Assembly (NCBI GenBank): GCA_023268955.1
Contig: JALRJW010000298.1
Location: forward strand, 1-15,643
DNA length: 15,643 nucleotides
DNA from: Aliarcobacter sp.
GTDB taxonomy: Bacteria; Campylobacterota; Campylobacteria; Campylobacterales; Arcobacteraceae
Direction: 5' to 3'
Shown: positions 7,507 to 14,751 of the stretch, piece by piece
Layout: every line of letters starts with the position of its first letter
Position numbering within the stretch: the first letter of the stretch is position 1
The notes under the pieces: generated by a model
The model's database searches: none
What the model was told of the DNA's origin: nothing
Seen by the model: only the letters and a program-made list of their open reading frames with translations
Made by a program: the position numbers and the translations under genes

Positions 7507-7726
7507 ATGTAGTTCCTAGTAAAATAATTTTTAAATTTTATCCTTATTTTATTTAAACTTGATAAAAAACATTGAAATCAATAAATCTTAAAAAAAAACA
7601 TTTTTTTAAAAGTGTTACTTTTCTATATATTTTTTAAAACAATAATAAAATGAAACCTTATTCATAGGTTTTTATTAACATTTTAATCTATAATTGTTCC
7701 ATAAATTATATATAAGGTCTTAAATA
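7507..7726. promoter_or_regulatory. divergent promoter region, sensory operon / thioesterase
   Basis: This is the longest gene-free stretch, about 220 bases and extremely A+T-rich. For the thioesterase a TATAAT (7689-7694) is followed by TAAGG (7713-7717), nine bases before the ATG. For the minus-strand operon a GATAAAAT (7542-7535) is a possible -10, with an AGGAA ribosome site close to the start. An inverted repeat AAACCT / AGGTTT (7653-7658, 7666-7671) lies between them. No recognisable Pho box or riboswitch is seen. Confidence 0.4.
7653..7671. repeat. 6-bp inverted repeat in the divergent promoter region
   Basis: AAACCT and AGGTTT flank a 7-base spacer, with a few T residues after the right arm. 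It sits about 20 bases upstream of the thioesterase -10 candidate, so it could be an operator or a weak terminator. The stem is short and chance occurrence in A+T-rich DNA is possible. Confidence 0.3.
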
Positions 7727-8200
7727 ATGAACGAAAACATTAAAAGAGAAAAATCATTATCAATGACAATGTTAATGACTCCTGATAAAGCTAACTTTTC
7801 TGGGAAAAATGTGCATGGTGGTGAGATTCTAAAAATGCTTGACCACGTTGCTTATGCATGTGCTGCTAGATATACAGGTAATTATGCTGTTACTTTATCG
7901 GTTGATATGGTATTATTTAAAAATCCTATTAAAATTGGTTCTTTAGTAACTTTTCATGCATCAGTTAACTACACAGGTAGAACTTCTATGGAAATTGGTA
8001 TTAAAGTAATTTCTGAGGATATTAAAGATCATACTATTAAAAATACTAACGTATGTTACTTTACTATGATTGCAGTTGATGAAGACGGTAACACTACTCC
8101 TGTACCTAAATTAGAATTAGAAACAGAAGATGAAAAAAGAAGATATAACGACGCTATTAGAAGAAGAGAGTTTAGAATGTCTTCAAGACACGCTAAATAA
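7727..8200 (+). CDS. acyl-CoA thioesterase, hotdog fold (YciA/BACH type)
   Basis: The 157-residue product is a single hotdog-domain acyl-CoA hydrolase that releases free fatty acid and CoA in the cytoplasm. Landmarks are MTPDKANFSGKNVHGGEILKMLD (17-39), with N28, H30-G31-G32 and catalytic-type D39, then the family pattern VDMVLFKNPIKIGSLV (69-84). The charged C-terminal tail (about 130-157) is typical of the YciA-like group. It is transcribed alone, diverging from the sensory operon and ending at a strong hairpin. Chain-length preference cannot be inferred. Confidence 0.88.
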   Translation: MNENIKREKSLSMTMLMTPDKANFSGKNVHGGEILKMLDHVAYACAARYTGNYAVTLSVDMVLFKNPIKIGSLVTFHASVNYTGRTSMEIGIKVISEDIKDHTIKNTNVCYFTMIAVDEDGNTTPVPKLELETEDEKRRYNDAIRRREFRMSSRHAK

Positions 8201-8216
8201 TTTAAAATTAGCTATT

Positions 8217-8251
8217 AAAAAAGGGGAAGACGAAAATCTTCCCCTTTTTTT
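8217..8251. terminator. strong bidirectional rho-independent terminator
   Basis: A G+C-rich 8-bp core (GGGGAAGA, 8223-8230, with TCTTCCCC, 8237-8244) and a CGAAAA loop are flanked by an A run on the left and a T run on the right. The stem has a T tract in either direction, so it can end both the thioesterase transcript and the convergent ABC-F transcript. Confidence 0.92.
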
Positions 8252-8270
8252 ATGTTTTATAAACAAATTT

Positions 8271-8304
8271 AAAATCTCAAAACTTTTATTAGTTATGAGA
8301 TTTT
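8271..8304 (-). repeat. 9-bp inverted repeat across the ABC-F stop codon
   Basis: AAAATCTCA (8271-8279) pairs perfectly with TGAGATTTT (8296-8304) around a 16-base loop containing the stop codon of the ABC-F gene. Its loop is long and there is no good T tract, so it may be an mRNA 3' structure rather than the main terminator, which is the stronger hairpin just beyond. Confidence 0.45.
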
Positions 8305-9884
8305 GATTCTATAAACTCTTCATAAGAACCTTTAAAGTCAATAATACTTCCATCAGCTTGTATTTCAATAACTCTATTTGCAAATGCATCTAATAATTCC
8401 CTATCGTGTGAAACACAAATACAAGAACCAGCATAATCAAGTAAACCTTCACCTAAAGCAATAATTGCTTCTAAGTCTAAGTGGTTTGTAGGCTCATCTA
8501 AAATCATAAAGTTTGGTTGTTCTAACATAATTTTTGAAAGCCACATTCTATGTTTTTCTCCCCCTGAACAAGAATCAACTTTTTTCTCTTGTTCTTGACC
8601 GTTGAATAACATTCTTCCTAAACAGTTTCTAATTTCATTAATATCGGCATCTCTATCAAATGATCTTAACCAATCATATAAAGTCATATCACCTTTAATA
8701 ATATCAGTTGCATTTTGAGGGAAATATCCATTTTGAATAGTTGCTCCCCAGTGAATTTCACCAGCATCTGGTTTAATATTTTGAACCATTATTTCACATA
8801 ATGTAGTTTTACCAATACCATTTGGTCCAATTAATGCTACTTTATCGCCTTTATCAATGAAAAATGATACATCATTTAAAACAACTTCACCATCATATGA
8901 TTTAGAAACATTTTTAACACTTAATAATTCTTTACCAACTTCTCTTTTTTGTCTAAATATAATAGAAGGATCCCTTCTTGAAGATAATTCAATTTTACCA
9001 ATATCAAGTTTATCAAGTTGTTTTTGTCTTGAAGTTGCTTGTTTTGCTTTTGAAGCATTAGCACTAAATCTAGCGATGAATTTTTCAAGCTCTTCTTTCT
9101 CTTTTTGTTTTTTACTAACATCAGCTTGTTGTTGTTTAGCTAAAACTGTTGAAGCAATATACCAATCATCATAGTTACCTGTAAACTCTCTAATTTGTTT
9201 ATAATCAACATCTAAAATATGCGTACAAACAGCATTTAAGAAGTGTCTATCGTGAGAGATAACTACCATCGTTCCTTCATGGTGTTGAAGCTGATTTTCC
9301 AACCAACCAATTGTTTCAATATCTAAGTTATTCGTAGGCTCATCTAAAAATAATACATCAGGTCTTGGATATAAAACTTGAGCTAATAAAACTTTAAATT
9401 TATCTCCACCTGTTAATGTACTCATTAAATCAGTATGAGAAGAAGAAGGGAAACCTAAATCTTCTAAAATTTTAGTAATTTTTACATCATATTCATAAGT
9501 TGGATCTTCTTCACAACAAATAATTTCTAATTCAGCAAGTCTATCATTTACTTCATCAGTAAACTCAGGACTCAAATATAACTCTTCTTTCTCTTTTACA
9601 GCGTCATATAATCTTTTATTTCCTAATAAAACTGTATCAAAAATTGAATAATTTTCATAGGCAAATTGGTTTTGTGATAAAGTACCAACTTTTTTACCAT
9701 TTTGTACTTGAACTTCACCCTCAGTTGCTTCTTCTTGCCCTGAAAGAATTTTCAAAAATGTTGACTTACCAGCACCATTTGCTCCAATTAATCCATATCT
9801 TTTACCAGTATCTAATTTAATATTAATTTCTTGAAATAAAACTCTAGCACCATAAGCTTTTTTAAGATTTACAGTTTGAACCAT
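8289..9884 (-). CDS. ybiT: ABC-F family ATPase, YbiT type
   Basis: The protein of about 531 residues contains two ATP-binding cassettes and no membrane segments, as in ABC-F translation factors that act at the ribosomal E site. Cassette 1 has Walker A GANGAGKST (34-42) and LDEPTNNLD; cassette 2 has GPNGIGKTT, SGGEKHRMWLS and LDEPTNHLD. The linker includes RFSANASKAKQATSRQKQLDK, close to that of E. coli YbiT, which is also about 530 residues. The first signature reads TLTGGDKFKVLLAQ instead of LSGGE; YbiT is also atypical there. I prefer the ATG at 9884 to the TTG one codon earlier because AAAAAAGG is then eight bases away. There is no antibiotic-resistance-type long linker. A housekeeping role is likely. 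Confidence 0.92.
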   Translation of the reverse strand: MVQTVNLKKAYGARVLFQEINIKLDTGKRYGLIGANGAGKSTFLKILSGQEEATEGEVQVQNGKKVGTLSQNQFAYENYSIFDTVLLGNKRLYDAVKEKEELYLSPEFTDEVNDRLAELEIICCEEDPTYEYDVKITKILEDLGFPSSSHTDLMSTLTGGDKFKVLLAQVLYPRPDVLFLDEPTNNLDIETIGWLENQLQHHEGTMVVISHDRHFLNAVCTHILDVDYKQIREFTGNYDDWYIASTVLAKQQQADVSKKQKEKEELEKFIARFSANASKAKQATSRQKQLDKLDIGKIELSSRRDPSIIFRQKREVGKELLSVKNVSKSYDGEVVLNDVSFFIDKGDKVALIGPNGIGKTTLCEIMVQNIKPDAGEIHWGATIQNGYFPQNATDIIKGDMTLYDWLRSFDRDADINEIRNCLGRMLFNGQEQEKKVDSCSGGEKHRMWLSKIMLEQPNFMILDEPTNHLDLEAIIALGEGLLDYAGSCICVSHDRELLDAFANRVIEIQADGSIIDFKGSYEEFIESKSHN

Positions 9885-10006
9885 CAATTAAACCTTTTTT
9901 TAGTTAATTTTTTGTGATTATATCTAAATATTTCTAGCATAAGATTAAAGGACAAAATTATCAACCTTTAAATATAATAAAAAATTAAATTAACATAAGG
10001 TTAGCT
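9885..10006. promoter_or_regulatory. divergent promoter region, ABC-F / rhodanese-like gene
   Basis: About 120 bases of A+T-rich DNA lie between two divergent starts. On the plus strand TATAATAAAA near 9972-9981 is a possible -10 and AAGG (9997-10000) is the ribosome site. On the minus strand the AAAAAAGG ribosome site of ybiT lies at 9900-9893. No operator-like repeat was seen. Confidence 0.35.
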
Positions 10007-10762
10007 ATGAAAAAATCAATATTTTCACTTTTACTTATTTCATATACATTATTGTTTTCCCAAGAAACCAATATAATTGATAAAAAAGAAAACAACAACA
10101 CACTATCTTTAGAGTCATCAGAAATTGAATTTGAAACAATTACAATTTCATCAAGTGAAGCTTTTGAAAAAATGACATTAAATAAAGAAATTTTTCTTAT
10201 AGATATAAGATCACCACAAAAAATAAAATTAATTGGAAATATAATTGATACTGACCTTTTTATTTCTTATGAAAATTTTAATCCTAAAAATTACAAATTT
10301 GAACAAAACAAATATTTCTATGATGAATTAAAATATGAACTAATCACGAAAAATATAGATTTCGATAAAGAATTGATGATTATAGACAACTATGATGATA
10401 ATATTTTAAGAAAGATATCTAAACATTTAAATGAATTAGGCTTTCAAAAAATATATATTATAAATGACGGTTTTGAAGGTTCAAAAGCTAAATTTGGTAA
10501 ATTTAAAAATCAAAGAGTTGTTAGTGGTTGGAAAAATAAAAATAATAATTGGGAACTAAGTGAATATAAAAAAATATTCTGGTCACCTTGTAAATACAGT
10601 TTCCTTTTTGAAGAAGAAGATAAACTAAAATGCGAAGATAAAATTTTAGAATGCCCACAATTAGAAAATAACTCAACACTTCCTTCAATGCCTGAAAATA
10701 AAGATTATTTCAATAAAGATGAAACGGAAGAATTAATTAAAATTTTAAATAAAACTAGATAA
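10007..10762 (+). CDS. exported rhodanese-fold protein lacking the catalytic cysteine
   Basis: A signal peptide (about 1-18, ending LLFS before Q19) precedes a charged linker and a rhodanese-like domain (about 45-185). The fold is suggested by FLIDIRSP (63-70), the strand ELMIIDNYDD (122-131), LNELGFQKIYIINDGFEG (141-158) and a closing SGWKNKNNNW (173-182). In rhodaneses the active-site loop after the central strand starts with cysteine (CxxGxR), which carries the persulfide. Here that loop reads DNYDDN, so sulfurtransferase activity is not expected. The tail (190-251) has cysteines at 195, 209 and 216 and no recognised domain. It is likely periplasmic or lipid-free exported, function unknown. 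It is a single gene ending in the palindrome shared with the convergent gene. Confidence 0.7.
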   Translation: MKKSIFSLLLISYTLLFSQETNIIDKKENNNTLSLESSEIEFETITISSSEAFEKMTLNKEIFLIDIRSPQKIKLIGNIIDTDLFISYENFNPKNYKFEQNKYFYDELKYELITKNIDFDKELMIIDNYDDNILRKISKHLNELGFQKIYIINDGFEGSKAKFGKFKNQRVVSGWKNKNNNWELSEYKKIFWSPCKYSFLFEEEDKLKCEDKILECPQLENNSTLPSMPENKDYFNKDETEELIKILNKTR

Positions 10763-10782
10763 AAGTTTTAAACTTTTATCTA
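10756..10782. terminator. palindrome shared by two convergent genes, covering both stop codons
   Basis: TAGATAAAAGTTT and AAACTTTTATCTA form a perfect 13-bp inverted repeat around one central base. The left arm contains the TAA of the rhodanese-like gene, and the right arm contains the TAG (minus strand) of the leucine-rich-repeat gene. Only 17 bases separate the two stops. It probably ends both transcripts, though the stem is A+T-rich and the T tracts lie inside it. Confidence 0.7.
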
Positions 10783-12276
10783 TAATTCAATATTAAAAGC
10801 AGCTTTTGCTATATCATCCGGTGACATTAAGTTATCTGTATCATAACTCTTAGGATTTCTGATATCTATAACTCTCTTTTTTAAATCATGCAAATTATAT
10901 TTGATTAAATTTTTTATAAGAGTTTCTGTAATATTTCCCTTATTTAATTGATTTGTCTCAATCATTTGTTCTATTGCATTTTTAAGATTTTCTCTAGTAT
11001 TTAAGTATTTTTCTTCTTCAGGTGTAACAGTCACATAATCCTTATCTAAAAAATTCATAATTGATTCACCTGTATATTTATATGTAGTTACATTTTTATA
11101 TACAAATTTTTGATATCTAACCATGTCTATTCTAACATTTGTATAAATATCTCCATCAATTTTATCTATACCATCTAAATCTGTTATTGGATTGTGTGAA
11201 CAAATAAAATCACCTTTAATATAATTAGGTGAGTGCTTTAAACTTTGAATGTTGTTATGAATTACAATAAAGTTTCCATGAACTTCTTTAGGTGCACCTT
11301 TAAGTGTTTTTAATTCATTTTTTAAACATGTAAAATCATTGCCAACAAATCGAGGAGATCCTTCTAAAGTTACAAGCTCATTATCACTTAAATCAAATTT
11401 ACCATCCACTTTATTGAAAACAACAGGCAATTTTGATAAGTTTGCCAATTTACCAGCTAAATTAACTGAACCTTTGACATTGATCTCATTTTGCTGATTT
11501 AATTCAAAGTTTTTGATATTATTTTTATTTAACCACTTTATGATATCTTCTCTTTCTGTTAAATCAACTATTGGTTTTCTAACATGCTCAATAACATCTC
11601 TACCTTTGTAGGAAAAACAGTTTTTATCTTCAATTTGAGATTTATTTAAATGATTAAATCTCATATCTGTATAAAAATTAAAACCTATATGATCTGATAT
11701 ATCATCAATCTCTGTTAATGGATTTCCTTGACAAAAATAGTCTTCACTTATACTTACAGGACCACCATTTAAGTTTCTTAATTGGTTGTTAGAACAATTG
11801 AAATATTTTTCAATAAATTGAGGACCACCCTTTAAAGATGTTAGTTTATTATTAGAGCAATCAAAATAGTCTTTTATAGTTCTAGGAACACCTAGTAAAG
11901 AGTCTATATTATTGTTAGAACAATTAAAAAAGCCCTGAACTTCTTTAGGGCAATATGATAAACTTCTTAATAAATTGTTAGAACAATCAAAATCAAATAC
12001 TTTATGGGGTGCATCAAATAATGACTCTAATTGATTATTAGAACAGTTAAAATCTCTAACTACAGTATGTGGTGAACCTTCTAAACTAATTAGACTATTG
12101 TTTGAAATATCAAAATATCCCATAATCTCTTTAAATTTAACAGGTAAAACTTTTTCCGATAAAATTCCATTTAAGTTAACATTTCCGTTTACTGTAACAC
12201 TCATATCATCGTTCAAAGTGTAATTTGATATATTATGTTCATCTAACCAAGCTTTTATTTCTTTAGTTGTATTCAA
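10780..12276 (-). CDS. leucine-rich-repeat protein with internal duplication
   Basis: The 498-residue protein has no signal peptide or membrane segment. It has two similar modules, each opening with a short helical domain (KAWLDEHNISNYTLND at 8-23; IKWLNKNNIKNFELNQ at 246-261), then VNGNVNLNG or VKGSVNLAG, then 20-21-residue repeats of the form FxCSNNxLxSLxGxP. Module 1 has six or seven repeats (53-198); module 2 has four (292-375). Each module ends with YTxxR, a short linker and Y(K/T)G. A helical tail (420-498) closes the protein. Such repeats usually bind proteins, and this repeat style also occurs in phage and large-virus proteins. The start is TTG, five bases after AAGGG; the next in-frame ATG (codon 25) would cut the first domain. 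Function unknown. Confidence 0.8.
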   Translation of the reverse strand: MNTTKEIKAWLDEHNISNYTLNDDMSVTVNGNVNLNGILSEKVLPVKFKEIMGYFDISNNSLISLEGSPHTVVRDFNCSNNQLESLFDAPHKVFDFDCSNNLLRSLSYCPKEVQGFFNCSNNNIDSLLGVPRTIKDYFDCSNNKLTSLKGGPQFIEKYFNCSNNQLRNLNGGPVSISEDYFCQGNPLTEIDDISDHIGFNFYTDMRFNHLNKSQIEDKNCFSYKGRDVIEHVRKPIVDLTEREDIIKWLNKNNIKNFELNQQNEINVKGSVNLAGKLANLSKLPVVFNKVDGKFDLSDNELVTLEGSPRFVGNDFTCLKNELKTLKGAPKEVHGNFIVIHNNIQSLKHSPNYIKGDFICSHNPITDLDGIDKIDGDIYTNVRIDMVRYQKFVYKNVTTYKYTGESIMNFLDKDYVTVTPEEEKYLNTRENLKNAIEQMIETNQLNKGNITETLIKNLIKYNLHDLKKRVIDIRNPKSYDTDNLMSPDDIAKAAFNIEL

Positions 12277-12334
12277 TATTACCCTTATTATTTTTGGTTA
12301 TTTTACGATATAAAAAGTTATTGTAACATTAAAT

Positions 12335-13792
12335 TTATGGTCTATAAACTTTTATATTTGTATAGTTTTCAGAATCTCTCAAATATTGCCCATGAAGTTG
12401 GCTTAAAATACCTTTTTCACAATAAAGAAGTATCTCTTTATCTTTTGGCAACTTTTTAATTTCATTTTTAAGTTTAAAAAACGGGATTTTTAAAGTTTCA
12501 CAAGAAGCAGAAATGCAATCATCATTTTGTCTGATATCAATTAAAATATTATTGTCATTTACACTATTTACAACTTCAAGTTGACCAATTTGAGCAATAT
12601 CAAGTTCTACCTCATCTACATTAATTGTTTTTGCATTAGCAATAGCATTTTCTAAAACAGAGTAATCAAATCTAGTAGCCTCTTTTTCCATTCTCTCATA
12701 AGAACCATGGGTAACAGGATTTTTTGAAATAACCCCACAGTATTCAGGCATGCTTTCAGCAAATTTTCTTGTTCCTATATTTTCAGCAATTGAAATAATA
12801 TCAGGTTTATTCATACTACTAAGTGGTCTTAATACTAACTTTTTAGTTGCTTGGTCTATAAGTGCTAAATTTCTTAATGTTTGAGAAGAAACCTGCCCTA
12901 TTGCTTCTCCTGTAACAATTGCATCGATTTTTAAATCATCAGCTAATTTTTCAGCAGCCATTAACATTAATCTTTTTAGAGTTACACCCATATATGTTTC
13001 ATGGGTAGATTTAAATATTTCAGTAACTACATCTTCAAAAGGAATAGAAGTCAATGTTACTCTATGAGATGAACCAAATTTTTGCCATAAATAATAAGCA
13101 ACCTGTTTAACACCAATTTCATGGGCTAAACCACCTAAATTAAAAAATACAAAATTTGTTTTAATTCCTCTTTTCATCATTAAATAACTAGCAACGGTAG
13201 AATCAAATCCACCTGACATTAGCGATAAAATAGTTCCTTGAGTTCCTATTGGAAAACCTGATAATCCACTTAATTTTTCTGTTGTTATAAATAATTGGTT
13301 ATGAATAATCTCAACATTAACTCTAACATCAGGGTTTCTTAAATCAACACCTTTAGCGTCATTATGAGCTAACATATATCCACCAACAGTTCTTTCAATA
13401 TCCATTGATGAAAAAGGATGAGTACCTGTTCTTTTACATTTTATAACAAAAGTCTTACCAACTATTTTTTCTCCCCATACACTGTTTACAGCCTCTTTTA
13501 TTTGGTCTAGTGTATCAATTTTATTGAACTGAGTAGTTTCTAATATAAAATCAATTCCAGGAGTATCAATTAATCTTTGTCTAACCATATCAACACACGA
13601 TACAGGTGTGATAACTTCTAATTTATCAGAAAATTTTTTAACAATCACATCTTTAGAAATTTTTCTAAGTATCTGCAATAGATTGTTATATAACTGACTT
13701 ACCATCTGTCTTTTAGCAGATGAACCCTTTATCATAATTTCAGAAAATAGTTTTAATACAAATTTTTGAGTCTCTACCTCATTTTCTAACAT
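12335..13792 (-). CDS. thiI: ThiI tRNA 4-thiouridine synthase / thiamine sulfur carrier enzyme
   Basis: ThiI adenylates U8 of tRNA and transfers sulfur to make 4-thiouridine; with its rhodanese domain it can also supply sulfur for the thiazole of thiamine. The 485 residues show an N-terminal ferredoxin-like/THUMP region (about 10-175), the PP-loop SGGFDST (193-199), GEAIGQVSSQTL (295-306), ESMPEYCG with C352 (the E. coli C344 equivalent), and a C-terminal rhodanese (about 400-485) with C458 in LLYCEKG (E. coli C456). All key residues are present, so this is the long, two-function form. It is divergent from thiD across 95 bases. The leucine-rich-repeat gene follows 58 bases downstream on the same strand and may be read through. 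Confidence 0.95.
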   Translation of the reverse strand: MLENEVETQKFVLKLFSEIMIKGSSAKRQMVSQLYNNLLQILRKISKDVIVKKFSDKLEVITPVSCVDMVRQRLIDTPGIDFILETTQFNKIDTLDQIKEAVNSVWGEKIVGKTFVIKCKRTGTHPFSSMDIERTVGGYMLAHNDAKGVDLRNPDVRVNVEIIHNQLFITTEKLSGLSGFPIGTQGTILSLMSGGFDSTVASYLMMKRGIKTNFVFFNLGGLAHEIGVKQVAYYLWQKFGSSHRVTLTSIPFEDVVTEIFKSTHETYMGVTLKRLMLMAAEKLADDLKIDAIVTGEAIGQVSSQTLRNLALIDQATKKLVLRPLSSMNKPDIISIAENIGTRKFAESMPEYCGVISKNPVTHGSYERMEKEATRFDYSVLENAIANAKTINVDEVELDIAQIGQLEVVNSVNDNNILIDIRQNDDCISASCETLKIPFFKLKNEIKKLPKDKEILLYCEKGILSQLHGQYLRDSENYTNIKVYRP

Positions 13793-13887
13793 TTATACAA
13801 GCCTTACTTTTAATTAAATAATATTATATCATAAGGAAAGTAAAGGTATAAATAGTAAAACAAGACTTTAAATAAAAGGATTGAAAT
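13793..13887. promoter_or_regulatory. divergent thiI/thiD promoter region
   Basis: TATAAT on the minus strand (13828-13823) lies about 31 bases from the thiI start; TATAAA (13847-13852) on the plus strand is a possible thiD -10. A dyad TTACTTT / AAAGTAA (13804-13810, 13837-13843) straddles the region. There is no room for, and no sign of, a thiamine pyrophosphate riboswitch. An AAGGA ribosome site precedes thiD (13877-13881). Confidence 0.4.
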
Positions 13888-14655
13888 ATGAAATGCATTT
13901 TAAGTATAGCAGGAAGCGATAGTTGCGGTGGTGCTGGTATTCAAGCAGATATAAAAGCAGCCCAATATCATGGAGTTTATGCATGCACAGCAATTACAGC
14001 AGTTACTGCTCAAAACACTATTGGAGTACAAGGAATTGTAAATTTAGATGCTTCTTTTGTTGTTGAACAAATTAAAAGCGTAATGGATGATTTTAAAATA
14101 GATGCCATAAAAATAGGAATGCTAAGCAATCATAAAATAATTGATGCTGTTTATGAAACCCTAAAAGACACAGATATACCTATTATTTTAGACCCTGTAG
14201 CTATTTCAAGAAGTGGATTTAAATTAATTGATGATGATGCAGTTAATAGTTTAAAAAAACTATTTGATATTGCTTATGTTGTAACTCCAAATTTTTATGA
14301 AGCAAAACTATTTTTTGGTGTTGAAAAATATAGTGATATTTTTGATGTAGAAAAAAAATGCAAAAATATTTTATTTAAAAATTTAACCCAAGAAAGCTCT
14401 TGGAACAATGATGTACTATTAAATGAAAATGCAGAGGTTAAAGAGTTTAAATCTGTAAAAGTTCACTCTTTAAACACCCATGGAACAGGTTGTTCTTTCT
14501 CTTCTAGTTTAGCAAGCTTAATTGCTTTAGGTAAAACTTTAGATGAAGCCATAGAAATTTCAAAAAAATATATTCATGATGCTATAGAATATGCTCCTGA
14601 TTTTGGAAAAGGAAGTGGTCCAATTAATCATATTTTAAATCAAATTACAAAATAA
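13888..14655 (+). CDS. thiD: ThiD hydroxymethylpyrimidine / phosphomethylpyrimidine kinase
   Basis: ThiD phosphorylates hydroxymethylpyrimidine twice to give HMP pyrophosphate for thiamine synthesis. The 255 residues show the ribokinase-fold start SIAGSDSCGGAGIQADIKA (6-24), TAVTAQNT (37-44), IKIGMLS (74-80), LDPVAISRSG (101-110), VVTPNFYEAKLFFG (131-144) and the catalytic anion hole NTHGTGCSFSSSLA (196-209) with C202. The conserved KGGH near the ATP site is here K164-N-L-T, so lysine is kept and GGH lost; the region between it and the anion hole is also shorter than in enteric ThiD. HMP kinase activity is still probable because the substrate and catalytic motifs are intact. Divergent from thiI. 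Confidence 0.93.
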   Translation: MKCILSIAGSDSCGGAGIQADIKAAQYHGVYACTAITAVTAQNTIGVQGIVNLDASFVVEQIKSVMDDFKIDAIKIGMLSNHKIIDAVYETLKDTDIPIILDPVAISRSGFKLIDDDAVNSLKKLFDIAYVVTPNFYEAKLFFGVEKYSDIFDVEKKCKNILFKNLTQESSWNNDVLLNENAEVKEFKSVKVHSLNTHGTGCSFSSSLASLIALGKTLDEAIEISKKYIHDAIEYAPDFGKGSGPINHILNQITK

Positions 14656-14751
14656 CAATACAAAACAATCTCTAAAATTCATATACTTACTTTAAGCTAA
14701 TAAGCATTCCTACTAACTGCTTATTAGCAAACTTAAGCAAAAGATATTGTC
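14656..14751 (+). promoter_or_regulatory. intergenic region with perfect 11-bp inverted repeat
   Basis: GCTAATAAGCA (14696-14706) and TGCTTATTAGC (14718-14728) form a perfect inverted repeat around an 11-base loop. There is no T tract on either side, so a rho-independent terminator for thiD is unlikely. It ends 23 bases before the dehydrogenase start, where an operator or leader hairpin would act. The ribosome site of the next gene is weak (AAAAGA). Confidence 0.55.

Noticed and set aside
8857..9174. Open frames on the plus strand and in another minus frame within the ABC-F gene
   Set aside because: They are phase shadows of the ABC-F coding sequence with no ribosome site or recognisable product.
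8289..9884. ABC-F as an antibiotic-resistance factor
   Set aside because: The linker and overall sequence match the YbiT housekeeping type rather than Vga/Msr/OptrA-type resistance proteins.
11750..12120. Recurring short DNA motif (ATTGTTAGAACAAT-like) at roughly 60-base spacing, resembling a CRISPR or iteron array
   Set aside because: It is explained by the CSNN codons of the leucine-rich repeats; spacers are coding and also similar to each other.
13793..13887. Possible thiamine pyrophosphate riboswitch ahead of thiI or thiD
   Set aside because: Only 95 bases separate the starts and the conserved TPP-riboswitch core (CUGAGA) is absent.
14696..14728. Inverted repeat read as a thiD terminator or transposon end
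   Set aside because: No T tract follows on either strand, and there is no transposase, target duplication or second copy in the window.
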